Counted from the stretch's first letter, positions 9,762-19,110 are shown. The stretch: 64,000 nucleotides of DNA from Qipengyuania oceanensis (GCF_009827535.1 NZ_WTYN01000001.1:1674001-1738000), one strand, 5' to 3'. Made by a program: numbers and translations. Notes: generated by a model not told the origin, from the letters alone.

Positions 9762-11654
9762 TTATCCCATTTTCTTGAGCAGCCAAGGGAAGTTCCCCCC
9801 GCCGCGCGATGTCATTCCCTGGATGACGAGCTGGCGGGTCTGGCGCGGGCGGCCCTGCCCATCGACCCACAGGCTGTCCTCGATTGCCAGTTCGCCATGT
9901 TCGGCAGCGCCATCGCCGCCGAGCCGGAATTGCCAGTACGACCCGTCCGGCAAGGCAAGGCCGGCGCCGCGCCCGTCGTCGGACAGGCCGATGTCGATCC
10001 CGGGCGCGAGATGGAACCGGATCGCGTAAGCGATCTTGCCGCGCTGCCCCTTCTTGCGGGCCGGCGCGAGCACGTCCTCGCCGCGCAGCTCGGTGCCGTC
10101 GTCACGCAGCATCAGGATCCGCCGGTGCGTGAGCGCATAGCGTGCGGCATAGCCATTGTGGCTGGCCTCGATGGTAATTGCCCCCGCTTCTCCGGATACC
10201 GGCTCGCGCCGCTCGACGTCCACTTCCTCGACGCCCTTGCCGAGCGCGCCGTTGATCAGCACCGCCGTCGAATTGACGTTGTCGAGCACCAGCGTCGAAT
10301 GCGCTGCAGTGGCGCGAAGGCCCTGCTCGATCCGGACCGGGACCATGCCGCCAGCCCATGCGCCGCCGCCGCAATTGACGACGATCCGCTGGGTGCCGTG
10401 CGAGAACTCGAAAGCCAGGGTGGAGGCGCAGCCGTGGCGCGAATTGGTGCCGCGTGGCGGGGGCGCCGCATCGAATTGCAGGATCGCGTTACCGGCCCTG
10501 ATCCGGTGGAAGCCCCACTGCCCCGTTTCGCGCAGGGCCCGCTTGCGGATCCCGCTCGCCTCGACCAGCGAGGCCAGCCGCTCGGTCGATACGGCCCCCG
10601 CGCCTTGCCAGCTGCCAAGCCCTCCATCCCCGTGCCGCAGCGCGAGCAGCGGCGGAACCAGCAGTTCCTTCATCGTGCCGAGCATCGCCGGCGGCGCTCT
10701 GCCGGTCGCCTCGTAGCAGGCGGCCAGGTCGACGAGCAGCGCGATTGCTTCCATCTGGGCGACCGGACTGCGCGAGCAATTGCCGCCATCGTCGTGGATG
10801 AAATCGCCGAGTGCGCGCACGAGCCCTGCCTCGCCGTAGAGCCGGCGCGGCTTGCCATCGGGCAGTAGCAGGCCTGCGGCGGTAATCGCGCACCACGCCG
10901 CCACCCGGGCGAAACCGTCTGGTGCCTTGTCGGCCTTGCGATCGAGCCAGTTGGCGCAGGATGTCAGCTGCTTGAGGGCGCGCCCGCGCAGCTTCCCGTC
11001 GCCGCTCGAGAACAGCAGCGGCGCGTGGACGAGCCAGCCCATGACGCGCAAGGCGGTATGCTCGATCTCCCAGGCCGGGTTCTTCGCCTGCTCGCCATTG
11101 GCGGCAAGCCAGCGGACCAGCAGGCTCTCGGCCAGCCTTGCGCATTCCTCGCGCGAGCCGGCCATCGACAGGTCGCGCAGCCAGGTGAAACCGTGCAGCA
11201 TCCGCTCGACCGGCGGCGTCGAGCGCGCCGCACCGGCCATGTCGACCTGCTCGATGGGCAGCTTGAGCCCGTGGACCAGAAAATGCCCGGTGCGCAGCGC
11301 CATCCCGGCGGCGCGATCTCCGGTCAGCGGGCTCGACACGGTGGCAAGGATCCGCGGTGCCGAGGGCCGGCCGAACGGCACGGAAAGCAGGGCCGACGGC
11401 AGGCCGAGCCGGTAGGCGACGCGCGTCAGCCGGTCGCCGAGATGCGCGCGCGGCGGAGCAAGATCGGAAGGCACAAGTGCGCGAGCGGGTTCGAGCGGCT
11501 CGATCTCTTCTTCCGGCGCAGGCGGGATGGCAGTGGCGCGACGCTCGCGCCGCATCGGCTCGAGTCCGGGGATCAGCGGGATGGCGCGCGCCGCGTCCGC
11601 AGGCGATTCGAGTTCTTCCAGCTCCTCGTCGCGGCTGCTGGCGGCCATGTCCAT
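9762..11654 (-). CDS. Heparinase II/III family protein
   Basis: About 630 residues. An alpha-helical toroid-like N-terminal half is followed by a beta-rich half with the region [19 protein letters not shown], which fits the heparinase II/III C-terminal domain of polysaccharide lyases. No signal peptide is visible; the N-terminus is an acidic, Pro/Glu-rich segment, unlike exported lyases. The start at 11654 (MDMAAS) or 11648 lies a few bases after the rpe stop; upstream extension to 11795 overlaps rpe and looks spurious. Substrate is unknown. A similar gene beside purH is, to my recollection, common in sphingomonads. Confidence 0.8.
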   Translation of the reverse strand: MDMAASSRDEELEELESPADAARAIPLIPGLEPMRRERRATAIPPAPEEEIEPLEPARALVPSDLAPPRAHLGDRLTRVAYRLGLPSALLSVPFGRPSAPRILATVSSPLTGDRAAGMALRTGHFLVHGLKLPIEQVDMAGAARSTPPVERMLHGFTWLRDLSMAGSREECARLAESLLVRWLAANGEQAKNPAWEIEHTALRVMGWLVHAPLLFSSGDGKLRGRALKQLTSCANWLDRKADKAPDGFARVAAWCAITAAGLLLPDGKPRRLYGEAGLVRALGDFIHDDGGNCSRSPVAQMEAIALLVDLAACYEATGRAPPAMLGTMKELLVPPLLALRHGDGGLGSWQGAGAVSTERLASLVEASGIRKRALRETGQWGFHRIRAGNAILQFDAAPPPRGTNSRHGCASTLAFEFSHGTQRIVVNCGGGAWAGGMVPVRIEQGLRATAAHSTLVLDNVNSTAVLINGALGKGVEEVDVERREPVSGEAGAITIEASHNGYAARYALTHRRILMLRDDGTELRGEDVLAPARKKGQRGKIAYAIRFHLAPGIDIGLSDDGRGAGLALPDGSYWQFRLGGDGAAEHGELAIEDSLWVDGQGRPRQTRQLVIQGMTSRGGGNFPWLLKKMG

Positions 11655-11658
11655 CGCG

Positions 11659-12360
11659 CTACGCCGCTCCCTTCGAGGCGGCGCCTTCGCCGGCACTGCC
11701 GCCCGCCTGCTTGAGCGCGGCGATATTGGCCGCATAGCGCTCCGGCCCGCCTTTGAAGGTGGCACTGCCCGCGACCAGCACGTCAGCCCCTGCATCGATG
11801 CACAGTTTCGCCGTTTGCGCGTTCACCCCGCCATCGACCTCTAGGTGGATCGGCTTGCCGAGCTTGTCGATCGACTTGCGGATCGCCTCGATCTTGCGCA
11901 GTTGCGAATGGATGAAACTCTGCCCGCCGAAGCCCGGATTGACGCTCATCACCAGGACCAGGTCGACTTCTTCGAGCAGGTAGTCGAGCATCTTGGCCGG
12001 AGTGCCGGGATTGAGCACCACCCCCGCCTTCTTGCCGAGCGCCTTGATCGCCTGCAGCGTGCGATGGATGTGGGGCCCTGCCTCGGGATGGACGGTGATG
12101 ATGTCCGCGCCCGCTTCCGCGAACTCCTCGAGATAGGGATCGACCGGCGCGATCATCAGGTGGACGTCGAAGGGCTTGTCGGTATGCGGCCGCAGCGCCT
12201 TCACCACCGCCGGACCGATGGTGATGTTGGGGACGTAATGGCCGTCCATCACGTCCACGTGGATCCAGTCGGCTCCTGCCGCATCGATAGCGCGAATCTC
12301 CTCGCCCAGCCGGGCAAAATCGGCCGAGAGGATCGAGGGCGAAATGAGCGGTGCGGACAT
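11659..12360 (-). CDS. rpe: Ribulose-phosphate 3-epimerase
   Basis: A 233-residue TIM-barrel epimerase interconverting ribulose 5-phosphate and xylulose 5-phosphate. It begins with the typical [17 protein letters not shown] and shows [18 protein letters not shown] with the metal-binding histidine and catalytic Asp, then [12 protein letters not shown] and VDGGVN for phosphate binding. The C-terminal tail after [14 protein letters not shown] is a short Gly/Ala/Lys extension. It is the first gene of the minus-strand run that continues into the heparinase-like gene and purH. Confidence 0.96.
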   Translation of the reverse strand: MSAPLISPSILSADFARLGEEIRAIDAAGADWIHVDVMDGHYVPNITIGPAVVKALRPHTDKPFDVHLMIAPVDPYLEEFAEAGADIITVHPEAGPHIHRTLQAIKALGKKAGVVLNPGTPAKMLDYLLEEVDLVLVMSVNPGFGGQSFIHSQLRKIEAIRKSIDKLGKPIHLEVDGGVNAQTAKLCIDAGADVLVAGSATFKGGPERYAANIAALKQAGGSAGEGAASKGAA

Positions 12361-12510
12361 GGGTGCCGATCGTGCGAGGGTGCCTGCCTTCCCGGTTACG
12401 CGGGGCAGGGGGCGCTCTCAAGCGAGGACGCCGCCTTTTCCACACCGCACGGGCGCGAATTGCGCCGGGCAGAGCTTCAAATCGCCCGAACCGACCGCTA
12501 GGCAGCGGCG

Positions 12511-12780
12511 ATGGCCACTCCGCGCAAGCTCACCGACAATTTCGTCGCCACGACCGTCGACGACGAGATCGTTATCGTGGACATGGCTGGGGGCGAGCTG
12601 TTTTCGCTCAAGGGCACGGCACGCGCGGTCTGGGAAGCGATCGACGGCGATACACCGGTCGATGCCATCGCGCAGGCGATGGCGGCGCGCTACGACGTGA
12701 CGCCCGACGAAGCGGGAGCGGATATCGCAGCGCTGGTCGGCGAACTCGAGGCCGCGGGACTGGTCGCCGGGCGGTCCTGA
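12511..12780 (+). CDS. PqqD family protein (RiPP recognition element, lasso B1-like)
   Basis: An 89-residue protein with the PqqD fold: an N-terminal beta region (DNFVATTVDDEIVIVDMAGGELFSL in two strands), then GTARAVWEAIDGD, and helices ending in VGELEAAGLV. PqqD-like proteins bind leader peptides of ribosomally made, modified peptides and deliver them to modifying enzymes; free-standing versions beside an asparagine-synthase-like enzyme are the B1 proteins of lasso peptide clusters. The next two genes, a 45-aa peptide and an asparagine-synthase homologue, follow in the same orientation, so this is probably their recognition protein. Confidence 0.85.
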   Translation: MATPRKLTDNFVATTVDDEIVIVDMAGGELFSLKGTARAVWEAIDGDTPVDAIAQAMAARYDVTPDEAGADIAALVGELEAAGLVAGRS

Positions 12781-12839
12781 GTGAACGAGCCTTTGCAGAT
12801 CGCTCGAGAATCCGTATGGTGCGGGTTCGGAAGTCGCCA

Positions 12840-12977
12840 ATGTACGAAAAACCCAGCCCCAAGCGCCCCGAGCGCGCGCCCTGGCGCAGGCCCCGCCTCG
12901 AGCGGCTGGGCGCTATCCGCGACATCGCCGGACCTCCGATTCCCTTCCTGCAAGCGGCCGGCAACAAGCATTCCTGA
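12840..12977 (+). CDS. Candidate RiPP precursor peptide with lasso-type leader motif (45 aa)
   Basis: The ATG at 12840 follows a GGAAG ribosome-binding site with 6-nt spacing and encodes 45 residues between the PqqD-like and asparagine-synthase-like genes. Residues 15-30 read W-x2-P-x-L-x3-G-x5-A, matching the lasso leader pattern YxxPxLxxxGxxxxxT, with Trp for Tyr and Ala for the usual Thr; GAIRDIA parallels the common GSFRDLT. The remaining 14-15 residues (GPPIPFLQAAGNKHS) would be the core. They contain no Asp or Glu, which a classical lasso macrolactam needs at position 7-9. The product may therefore be unusual. Confidence 0.7.
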   Translation: MYEKPSPKRPERAPWRRPRLERLGAIRDIAGPPIPFLQAAGNKHS

Positions 12978-12998
12978 GCCTGCGCGCGTCGCATTGCG

Positions 12999-14861
12999 AT
13001 GATTGCCGCGCTTCACGGAGGGCCGTTTCCCGACGGAGCCCGGAAAGCAGTCGCACGTGCCCTGACGCTGGGCCGGGGGGCGGCGCGAGACAGCTCGGGC
13101 GCACTCACCGATTTCCAGTGGCTTGGCCCGGCCGGACAGCATTTCGGCCGGTTTGGCCCGGTCTGCGCACTGGTGCAGGGATGGATCGACAATGCCGGTG
13201 ACCTTGCCGGCCAACTCGAACTCGCCGATGCGCATCCCGCCCGGGTCTATGCCGCGGCGCTGGTCCGCTGGGGGGATGACGCTGACCGCCACGTGGTCGG
13301 CAACTATGCCGCCATCGCCGAACTCGCCGACGGAAGCCTGCGCCTCGCCCGCTCGCCATGGGACGCGCCGCCGCTCTACCACCACCACGCAGCCGGCAGC
13401 ACGGTCGTCTCGCCGCTCTTGCGCGCGATCTTTGCCGCAGGGGTGCCGCGCCGGCTGGACTACGACCGGGTCATCGACGAACTCGCCTACGTTTGGCGCG
13501 ACGGCGAGGAGCGCGGCTGGTACCACGATGTTCTGCAAGTCCCGCTCGGCTGCGCGATAACGTACGGATCATCGGGGCGCAGGCTGGACAGATGGTATTC
13601 GGTCGACGAGCTTCCGCAGGTCCGGTTCGCCGATGATCCGGACTACGTCGAGGCGGCGACCGCCCTGCTCGACGAGGCGGCCCGTAAGGCACTGGCAACA
13701 TGCCGCCGCCCTGCCATCGCGCTGTCCGGCGGGCTCGATTCTCCGCTCGCTGCGGCCGCGCTGACACAGGCCATGCCCGAACCGCAGCGGCTGACCGCCG
13801 TCACCTTTGCGCCGCATCCCGATTGGGACGGCATCGCGCCGCCGGGCACGATCGGCGACGAAACCGAAGTCGCCCGCGCTTTCGCGGAACACAACGGGCA
13901 GATCGAGCTGCACGAGGCCGACCCGCAGCAGGGCGGCTTCGACTTTCGCGCCGACGAGATGTTTCGCGCGATGCAGGTCTACGCCCCCGGACTGGCCAAC
14001 GTGGGCATGATGCACGGTGTCTGGGCGAAGGCGGCCGAGCTGGGATGCGACATGCTGTTCACCGCCGACCTGGGCAACCAGACCGTGAGCGATGCGGGCC
14101 GCTGGGCCTATGTCGAATACGCGCGGCGCGGCAAATGGGGCGAACTTGGCAAGCTGCTCGATGCGCGCGCGGGCGACAGCCGCAGCATGGCACGCAAGAT
14201 CGCCGCGCTCAGCATCCTGTCGCAACTTCCGGCGGCGGCACGGCGGATGCTGCGCGGCGTGGTCCACCCCGAAAGGCGCGACATGACCGCCTTGTTCACG
14301 CTGTTGTCGGCCCGTGCGCGACGAGAGAGGCGCGGCGCCTGGAACGACGTGACCCTTGGCCGAAGCCGTAGGGAGGTGATTCGCAATGCCGCGCTGCAGG
14401 CAAACGGGCCCGCTGCCGACGTCCACCTCGCCTTCGAGCAGCTTTACGGGCTGCGCCGCCGTGACGTCATGGCCTATCGACCGCTCGTGGAGTTCTGTCT
14501 CGGCCTGCCGACCGAACAATTCGCGAGCCAGGGCGTCGAGCGCCGCCTTGCACGGCGGATGGGCAAGGGCCGGTTGCCCGAGGCACATCGCCTCGCAGCG
14601 GCCACGGGCCAGCACAACGTCGACTGGCATGCCCGCCTGACGCCTCGGCGCGAGGAATTGCTGGCCTATACCGACGCGCTCGCCGGTCACCCGTGGCTGT
14701 CCGAAACGATCGACCTGTCCCGGATGCGCGACCTGCTCGAACGATGGCCCGATACGTCGGACTTTTCGTGGGACGAGGGCATGTCGCGCGCCATGGCCCT
14801 GCCGCGGATCGTCCTCGCCGCGAGATTCATCGCCATTGCCGAGGGGCGCAACGATCTGTGA
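12999..14861 (+). CDS. Asparagine synthase-related protein (lasso cyclase-like)
   Basis: A 620-residue homologue of AsnB. The N-terminal glutaminase-like domain begins MIAALHGG and lacks the Cys2 nucleophile of true glutamine-dependent AsnB. The ATP-pyrophosphatase loop ALSGGLDSPLAAAAL (around residue 242) is intact. Loss of Cys2 with retention of the synthase loop is typical of lasso peptide isopeptide-forming cyclases (C proteins) and related amide-forming enzymes. The gene starts 21 nt after the candidate precursor and 0.2 kb after the PqqD-like gene. No B2 leader protease or exporter is adjacent. Confidence 0.85.
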   Translation: MIAALHGGPFPDGARKAVARALTLGRGAARDSSGALTDFQWLGPAGQHFGRFGPVCALVQGWIDNAGDLAGQLELADAHPARVYAAALVRWGDDADRHVVGNYAAIAELADGSLRLARSPWDAPPLYHHHAAGSTVVSPLLRAIFAAGVPRRLDYDRVIDELAYVWRDGEERGWYHDVLQVPLGCAITYGSSGRRLDRWYSVDELPQVRFADDPDYVEAATALLDEAARKALATCRRPAIALSGGLDSPLAAAALTQAMPEPQRLTAVTFAPHPDWDGIAPPGTIGDETEVARAFAEHNGQIELHEADPQQGGFDFRADEMFRAMQVYAPGLANVGMMHGVWAKAAELGCDMLFTADLGNQTVSDAGRWAYVEYARRGKWGELGKLLDARAGDSRSMARKIAALSILSQLPAAARRMLRGVVHPERRDMTALFTLLSARARRERRGAWNDVTLGRSRREVIRNAALQANGPAADVHLAFEQLYGLRRRDVMAYRPLVEFCLGLPTEQFASQGVERRLARRMGKGRLPEAHRLAAATGQHNVDWHARLTPRREELLAYTDALAGHPWLSETIDLSRMRDLLERWPDTSDFSWDEGMSRAMALPRIVLAARFIAIAEGRNDL

Positions 14862-15062
14862 GCTGCGCTCGGGCAGCGATCCGCGCTCGCCACGCCCTTT
14901 GAAGGTGAACGGCGAAGGCTTACGCAATTAAGCCACAATTCAGCGGCAACGGGCCATTATTGGTGCACATTGGGGGCCGATCGGCGCGCGCGTCGCGCCG
15001 GATTTCCCCTTGCGATTTCCGCGAAAGGCACAATTTGCGTGCCGGAAAGAACACGTTCCACG

Positions 15063-15569
15063 ATGAACATGACGACAAAACTCTCGACCGTTATCTCCGC
15101 CGCGGCGGCGACCGCCATGGTGTTCGCGATTCCGACTGCGGCCCAGGCCCAGTACCGGCAGACCATCTCGAACAATCCGGCCAAGTGCCAGTCGGGCGGC
15201 GGCAAGCCGGCCGTCTGGATCACGATCAACAACGTCTCGGCATCGCGCGGCACACTGCGCGTGCAAAGCTACCGCGGCACGTCGGCGGACTGGCTCAAGA
15301 AAGGGCGCTGGCTCAGCCGCATCGAACTGCCGGCCAGGGCCGGGCAGATGAACGTGTGCATGCCCGTGCCCGAAGCCGGGACCTATGCGATCGCGATTCG
15401 CCACGACCTCAATGGGAACGGTGATACCGACCTCAGGGAAGACGGCGGCGGCATGTCGAACAACCCGTCGATTAACATCTTCAATCTCGGCAAGCCGAGC
15501 CATACGAAGACTGCCTTCAGCGTCGGCAACGGGGTCAAGTCGATCACGATCAACATGCGGTACTGGTAA
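15063..15569 (+). CDS. DUF2141 domain-containing secreted protein
   Basis: A 168-residue protein with a clear Sec signal peptide (LSTVISAAAATAMVFAIPTA, cleavage after AQAQ-type residues). The mature domain contains the DUF2141 signature: AGTYAIAIRHDLNGNGDTD, in which D-x-NGNG-x-D resembles a calcium-binding loop, followed by GGGMSNNPS. Function of the family is unknown. The start at 15063 was chosen because the signal peptide begins there. A related paralogue lies at 20835-21332. Confidence 0.85.
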   Translation: MNMTTKLSTVISAAAATAMVFAIPTAAQAQYRQTISNNPAKCQSGGGKPAVWITINNVSASRGTLRVQSYRGTSADWLKKGRWLSRIELPARAGQMNVCMPVPEAGTYAIAIRHDLNGNGDTDLREDGGGMSNNPSINIFNLGKPSHTKTAFSVGNGVKSITINMRYW

Positions 15570-15596
15570 CCGCACGCGAGGTGCGGGGCACTGCGA

Positions 15597-16505
15597 TCAG
15601 CCGCCCCGTTTCGCTTTCCATAATTCCCACAGGACGCCCGGCGCGGCCAGCAGCGGGTATTTCTCGCGGAAGGGAGTGACTTCGAGCGCGACGCCCGTGT
15701 GGCGCTCGATCTTCCAGGCCGCATAGCGCGAGGCGCCGTCGAATGTCGTACTCGCCTTGGCGAGGCGCACGAGGTTGAGCGGCTTGCCTAGCCGCCTTCG
15801 GCTTGCCCACCAGTCGCGCACACGCGCCTTCTGCGGCTCGGGCATGTGCGGAATGATGATCTCGCCGCTATCGGTGCCGCCCGCACGCTCGAACGCGATG
15901 CCCTGCGCGGCAAGCGCCAGCGGCAGCAAGCCGTCGAAGTGCGCCGCATTGACCGACAGGATCGAATCCTCGCGTCCGGGCTTCTCGACCCGGAACTCGG
16001 CTTGGTAGGTCGCGCGAAACAGCGCGCGCCAGAAGTCTTCGGCCGTTCCCTTTTCCGGGCCCAGTGCCACGGCCAGCCGCGCCGCCGTCTGCGCCGCTGC
16101 ACCGATCGCATCGCGCACGGCATCCTCGCTGGCCGCCTCGCGGCTCCAGACCAGCGCCGAAGGCTGGACGAAACGGGCCCAGATGGTCGTATCGCGCAGC
16201 TCGCCGCGCGCGGCCTCGGCAAAGGTCTCCATCGCCATCGTCGCGACCTTCGCGCGCAGCGTCTCGCCCTCGTAATCCCACTCGTGATAGCTGACCCTCG
16301 GCCAGATCCTCTCGCGCTGCGGGCCAGGCAGCAGGATGTAGAAGTCGAGCACGCCTTCGCGCGATCCGGTTCGCAGGTTCGAACCGTAGAAAAGCACGGC
16401 CAGCGCATCGCTGCCCTGCGCGAGCCTGGCGGCAAAGGCGCGTGCGGCAGGGTCCACATCGCGCGCAAGCTGCGCCTCCACGCGTTCGGCCAGCGCCTCG
16501 CTCAC
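15597..16505 (-). CDS. Uncharacterised protein, possible Tam41-like nucleotidyltransferase
   Basis: About 302 residues. Near residue 40 it has LFYGSNLRTGSREGVLDFYI, a GS-x-n-D pattern of the nucleotidyltransferase fold, and later a segment (AKVATMAMETFAEAARGELRD, then WARFVQPSALVW) that loosely parallels Tam41/Mmp37, the CDP-diacylglycerol synthase known from mitochondria. The adjacent upstream gene is a diacylglycerol kinase, which would make its phosphatidate substrate. This assignment is inference from weak motif similarity. The GTG at 16505 has a GGAG ribosome-binding site; a TTG at 16523 is the alternative. Confidence 0.55.
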   Translation of the reverse strand: MSEALAERVEAQLARDVDPAARAFAARLAQGSDALAVLFYGSNLRTGSREGVLDFYILLPGPQRERIWPRVSYHEWDYEGETLRAKVATMAMETFAEAARGELRDTTIWARFVQPSALVWSREAASEDAVRDAIGAAAQTAARLAVALGPEKGTAEDFWRALFRATYQAEFRVEKPGREDSILSVNAAHFDGLLPLALAAQGIAFERAGGTDSGEIIIPHMPEPQKARVRDWWASRRRLGKPLNLVRLAKASTTFDGASRYAAWKIERHTGVALEVTPFREKYPLLAAPGVLWELWKAKRGG

Positions 16506-16527
16506 GAGGTTCGCTCCACGCAACCGC

Positions 16528-17565
16528 TCACGGAACGACGAAGGTCAGCGGTGCGCCTTGCGCGACCCGGTAATGGCCGGGAGGAAAGGCCTCGCCATCG
16601 AGGATGAACTGGTCTTCCAGGTCGACTTCGAACGCCTCGACCGCGCAGCGATGCAGCCCGGCCTTCTCGAGCCAGTCGGGCAGATAGCCCGCGATCACCG
16701 CCGGCAGCACCGCCATGATCCGCCTGCGCGGATGGTCGAGGATCGCGATCTTGAGCGCGCCGTCCAGCCCGTCGAACAGCTTGATCCCCATCGGGAGGCG
16801 GTGGAGGGTGGACGCAAGCAGTATCGCGCGCCTGCCAGGTTCGCCGAACGGGCTGCGCGGCATCGGCCTGCCATCCGGCAGCAGCCGCATGTCCATCGCC
16901 ACGCCGCGTCGCCAGGCGTTGCGGTCGCTCCCGAAGAACGTCTGCAACATGCCCCACAGCGCCGTCACGCCGACCGCGAGGCTGTCGAAAGCGCCCAGCC
17001 GATGCGCGTCCTGTCCGGCCTTTACCGCGATGGTGAACGCGCCTGCACCGAAGAAGAAGCCGCGGACGCTGCCCGATCCATCGGCGAGGCCGCTGATCTC
17101 GAGCGGGCGGCGCTCGATCCGCTTGCCCGTGGCGAAGGCATCGACCGCCTCGCTCAGCGACCAGCCGGCCGGCGCGCCGAGATCGACATTGAGCGCATTG
17201 GTCTTGCCCTTGGGCAGAACCGCGATCTCGGGCCAGTCGTCGCCGAACACCGTCTGGCCTGCGCTCAGCACGTCGCGCACCGTGCCGTCTCCGCCGTTGA
17301 TGACCAGGTAGTCGATACCGTCGCGCGCGAATTGCAGCAGCGTCTCCGCGATCCGCTCGCGCCCGTGCGGCAGCCGCACCGTTACGTTGGGCAGGTTGGC
17401 GGCGACCAGGTCCTGCCCCTTGTTGCGATGGCTGCGCGGATTGTAGATCACGCCCACTCGGGGCGGCTCCCCAGGCGCGGAGCGTTTGCGCCGCACGGGG
17501 GCATCGGGGGCCGTATGGGCCACCCCGCCGTGCAGATCGCCGAACTGATGGATGCGCTCGCTCAT
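16528..17565 (-). CDS. Diacylglycerol kinase family (lipid kinase) protein
   Basis: A 345-residue DAGK-catalytic-domain protein. It shows VGVIYNPRSHRNKG at the nucleotide-binding start, VINGGDGTVRDVLSA (the GGDGT ATP-binding motif) and LPKGKTNALNVDLG in place of the usual LPxGTxND. It would phosphorylate diacylglycerol or a similar lipid. About 35 N-terminal residues precede the domain. Its stop is 5-23 nt from the start of the downstream nucleotidyltransferase-like gene, so the two are probably an operon concerned with phospholipid metabolism. Confidence 0.88.
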   Translation of the reverse strand: MSERIHQFGDLHGGVAHTAPDAPVRRKRSAPGEPPRVGVIYNPRSHRNKGQDLVAANLPNVTVRLPHGRERIAETLLQFARDGIDYLVINGGDGTVRDVLSAGQTVFGDDWPEIAVLPKGKTNALNVDLGAPAGWSLSEAVDAFATGKRIERRPLEISGLADGSGSVRGFFFGAGAFTIAVKAGQDAHRLGAFDSLAVGVTALWGMLQTFFGSDRNAWRRGVAMDMRLLPDGRPMPRSPFGEPGRRAILLASTLHRLPMGIKLFDGLDGALKIAILDHPRRRIMAVLPAVIAGYLPDWLEKAGLHRCAVEAFEVDLEDQFILDGEAFPPGHYRVAQGAPLTFVVP

Positions 17566-17638
17566 ACGAGGGCGTGCCTTAGCCGCGCCTCCTCAACTCC
17601 GGCTAGGATTTTCTGGCGGTTGAGGTAACCTGTGCGCC

Positions 17639-18856
17639 ATGCTCACAACCGACCTGCTCGATGCCGCACAGGGCGAATCCGCGACGATCGTCGCGCTGCG
17701 CCGCGCAATCCACCGTGAACCCGAACTCGGTCTCCAGACGCCCATGACGCTGGCCAAGGTGCGCGATGCGCTCGCCGACCTGCCGCTGACATGGAAAACC
17801 GGCGGCAAGACGACCGGCGCGGTGGCCACCCTCAAGGGCGGAAAACCCGGCGCCACCGGTCACGGCCGGGTGCTGCTGCGCGGCGACATGGACGCTTTGC
17901 CCATGGAAGAGCGGACCGGGCTCGATTTCGCCTCGACCATTCCCGGGCGGATGCACGCCTGCGGTCACGATACGCATACCGCCATGCTGGTCGGCGCGGC
18001 GCGGATCCTGGCAGCGCGGGCAGGCGATCTGGCGGGCGAGGTGCAATTCATGTTCCAGCCCGGCGAGGAAGGCTATCACGGCGCGCGCCACATGCTCGAC
18101 GACGGGCTGATCGACCCGCTGCCCGATGCCGCCTTCGCGCTGCATATCATGCCCAACTCGCCTTATGGCCGCATCGCCGGACGCGCGGGGCCGCTGATGG
18201 CGGCGGCCGACCAGTTCACGATCACCGTCAAGGGCGCGGGCGGCCATGCCTCGATGCCGCACGACACGCGCGATCCGCTGCCCGGCTCCGCCGCGATCGT
18301 CACGGCGCTTCAGACGATGGTCACGCGCCGGTTCAGCGCCGCTTCGCCCGTGATCGTCACCGTCACCCAGTTCCATGTCGGAACGGCCCATAACGTCATC
18401 GCCGACGAGGCGGTTCTGGGCGGCACGATGCGCACCCTGTCCGCATCGCACCGGGCGAAGGTTCATCAGCTGCTGCGCGAAACCGCGGTGCTGACAGCCC
18501 AGGCGCACGGGCTGGAAGCCGAGGTGGAGATCACCCCCGGTTTCCCGGTGACCGTGTGCGACGGGCGCGCCGTGGTGCTGGGCGAGCGCATCTCGGGCGA
18601 GCTGTTCGGCGAGGAAGCCTGGCACGCGCTCGCGGACCCGATCATGGGAGCGGAAGACTTTTCCTACCTGCTCGAGAAAGTGTCCGGCGCGATGTTCTTC
18701 CTGGGCGTCGCGGCAGATGGCGAAGACTGGAAGAGCTGCTGCGCGATCCATTCGCCGCGGATGACGGTCGACGAAGGCGCGCTGCCCAAAGGCACGGCGA
18801 TGCTGGCCGGTTGTGCGGTGGAGTTCCTCGAGAACGGATTTTCGACGCCGGGCTAG
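17639..18856 (+). CDS. M20 family metallo-amidohydrolase (hippurate hydrolase-like)
   Basis: A 405-residue amidohydrolase of the M20D group. The metal-binding motifs are GRMHACGHDTHTAML (Cys/His ligands), FQPGEEGYHGARHML and a late MGAEDFSYLL. This group removes acyl groups from amino acids (hippurate, N-acetyl amino acids or diaminopimelate intermediates). No signal peptide is visible, so it should be cytoplasmic. It is divergent from the lipid kinase gene and followed by a tRNA on the opposite strand. Substrate cannot be read from the sequence. Confidence 0.92.
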   Translation: MLTTDLLDAAQGESATIVALRRAIHREPELGLQTPMTLAKVRDALADLPLTWKTGGKTTGAVATLKGGKPGATGHGRVLLRGDMDALPMEERTGLDFASTIPGRMHACGHDTHTAMLVGAARILAARAGDLAGEVQFMFQPGEEGYHGARHMLDDGLIDPLPDAAFALHIMPNSPYGRIAGRAGPLMAAADQFTITVKGAGGHASMPHDTRDPLPGSAAIVTALQTMVTRRFSAASPVIVTVTQFHVGTAHNVIADEAVLGGTMRTLSASHRAKVHQLLRETAVLTAQAHGLEAEVEITPGFPVTVCDGRAVVLGERISGELFGEEAWHALADPIMGAEDFSYLLEKVSGAMFFLGVAADGEDWKSCCAIHSPRMTVDEGALPKGTAMLAGCAVEFLENGFSTPG

Positions 18857-18890
18857 TACCGTGAGGGGCTTGGCCGCTTCGACTAAAGAC

Positions 18891-18967
<77 letters not shown>

Positions 18968-19110
18968 ATTTCGCCGTGCGAGGCCGGTGCGCTTAGCAAA
19001 GCCCCTGTGCGGCGCAAACCCCATATCGCGCGAAAGCCCATTTATGCGCTCGCATCAGGGTGCCGGTTAGCGATTTGGCAACCCGATCAGCCGTATTCCT
19101 GCGACTCGTC

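Noticed and set aside
12511-14861. Interpretation of the asparagine-synthase homologue as a true AsnB
   Set aside because: The N-terminus lacks the Cys2 nucleophile and the gene lies beside a PqqD-like protein and peptide, so amide/cyclase chemistry is more likely than asparagine supply.
15570-15586. Small hairpin CCGCAC-loop-GTGCGG after the first DUF2141 gene, considered as terminator
   Set aside because: It has only a 6-bp stem and no T-run, so terminator function is not supported.
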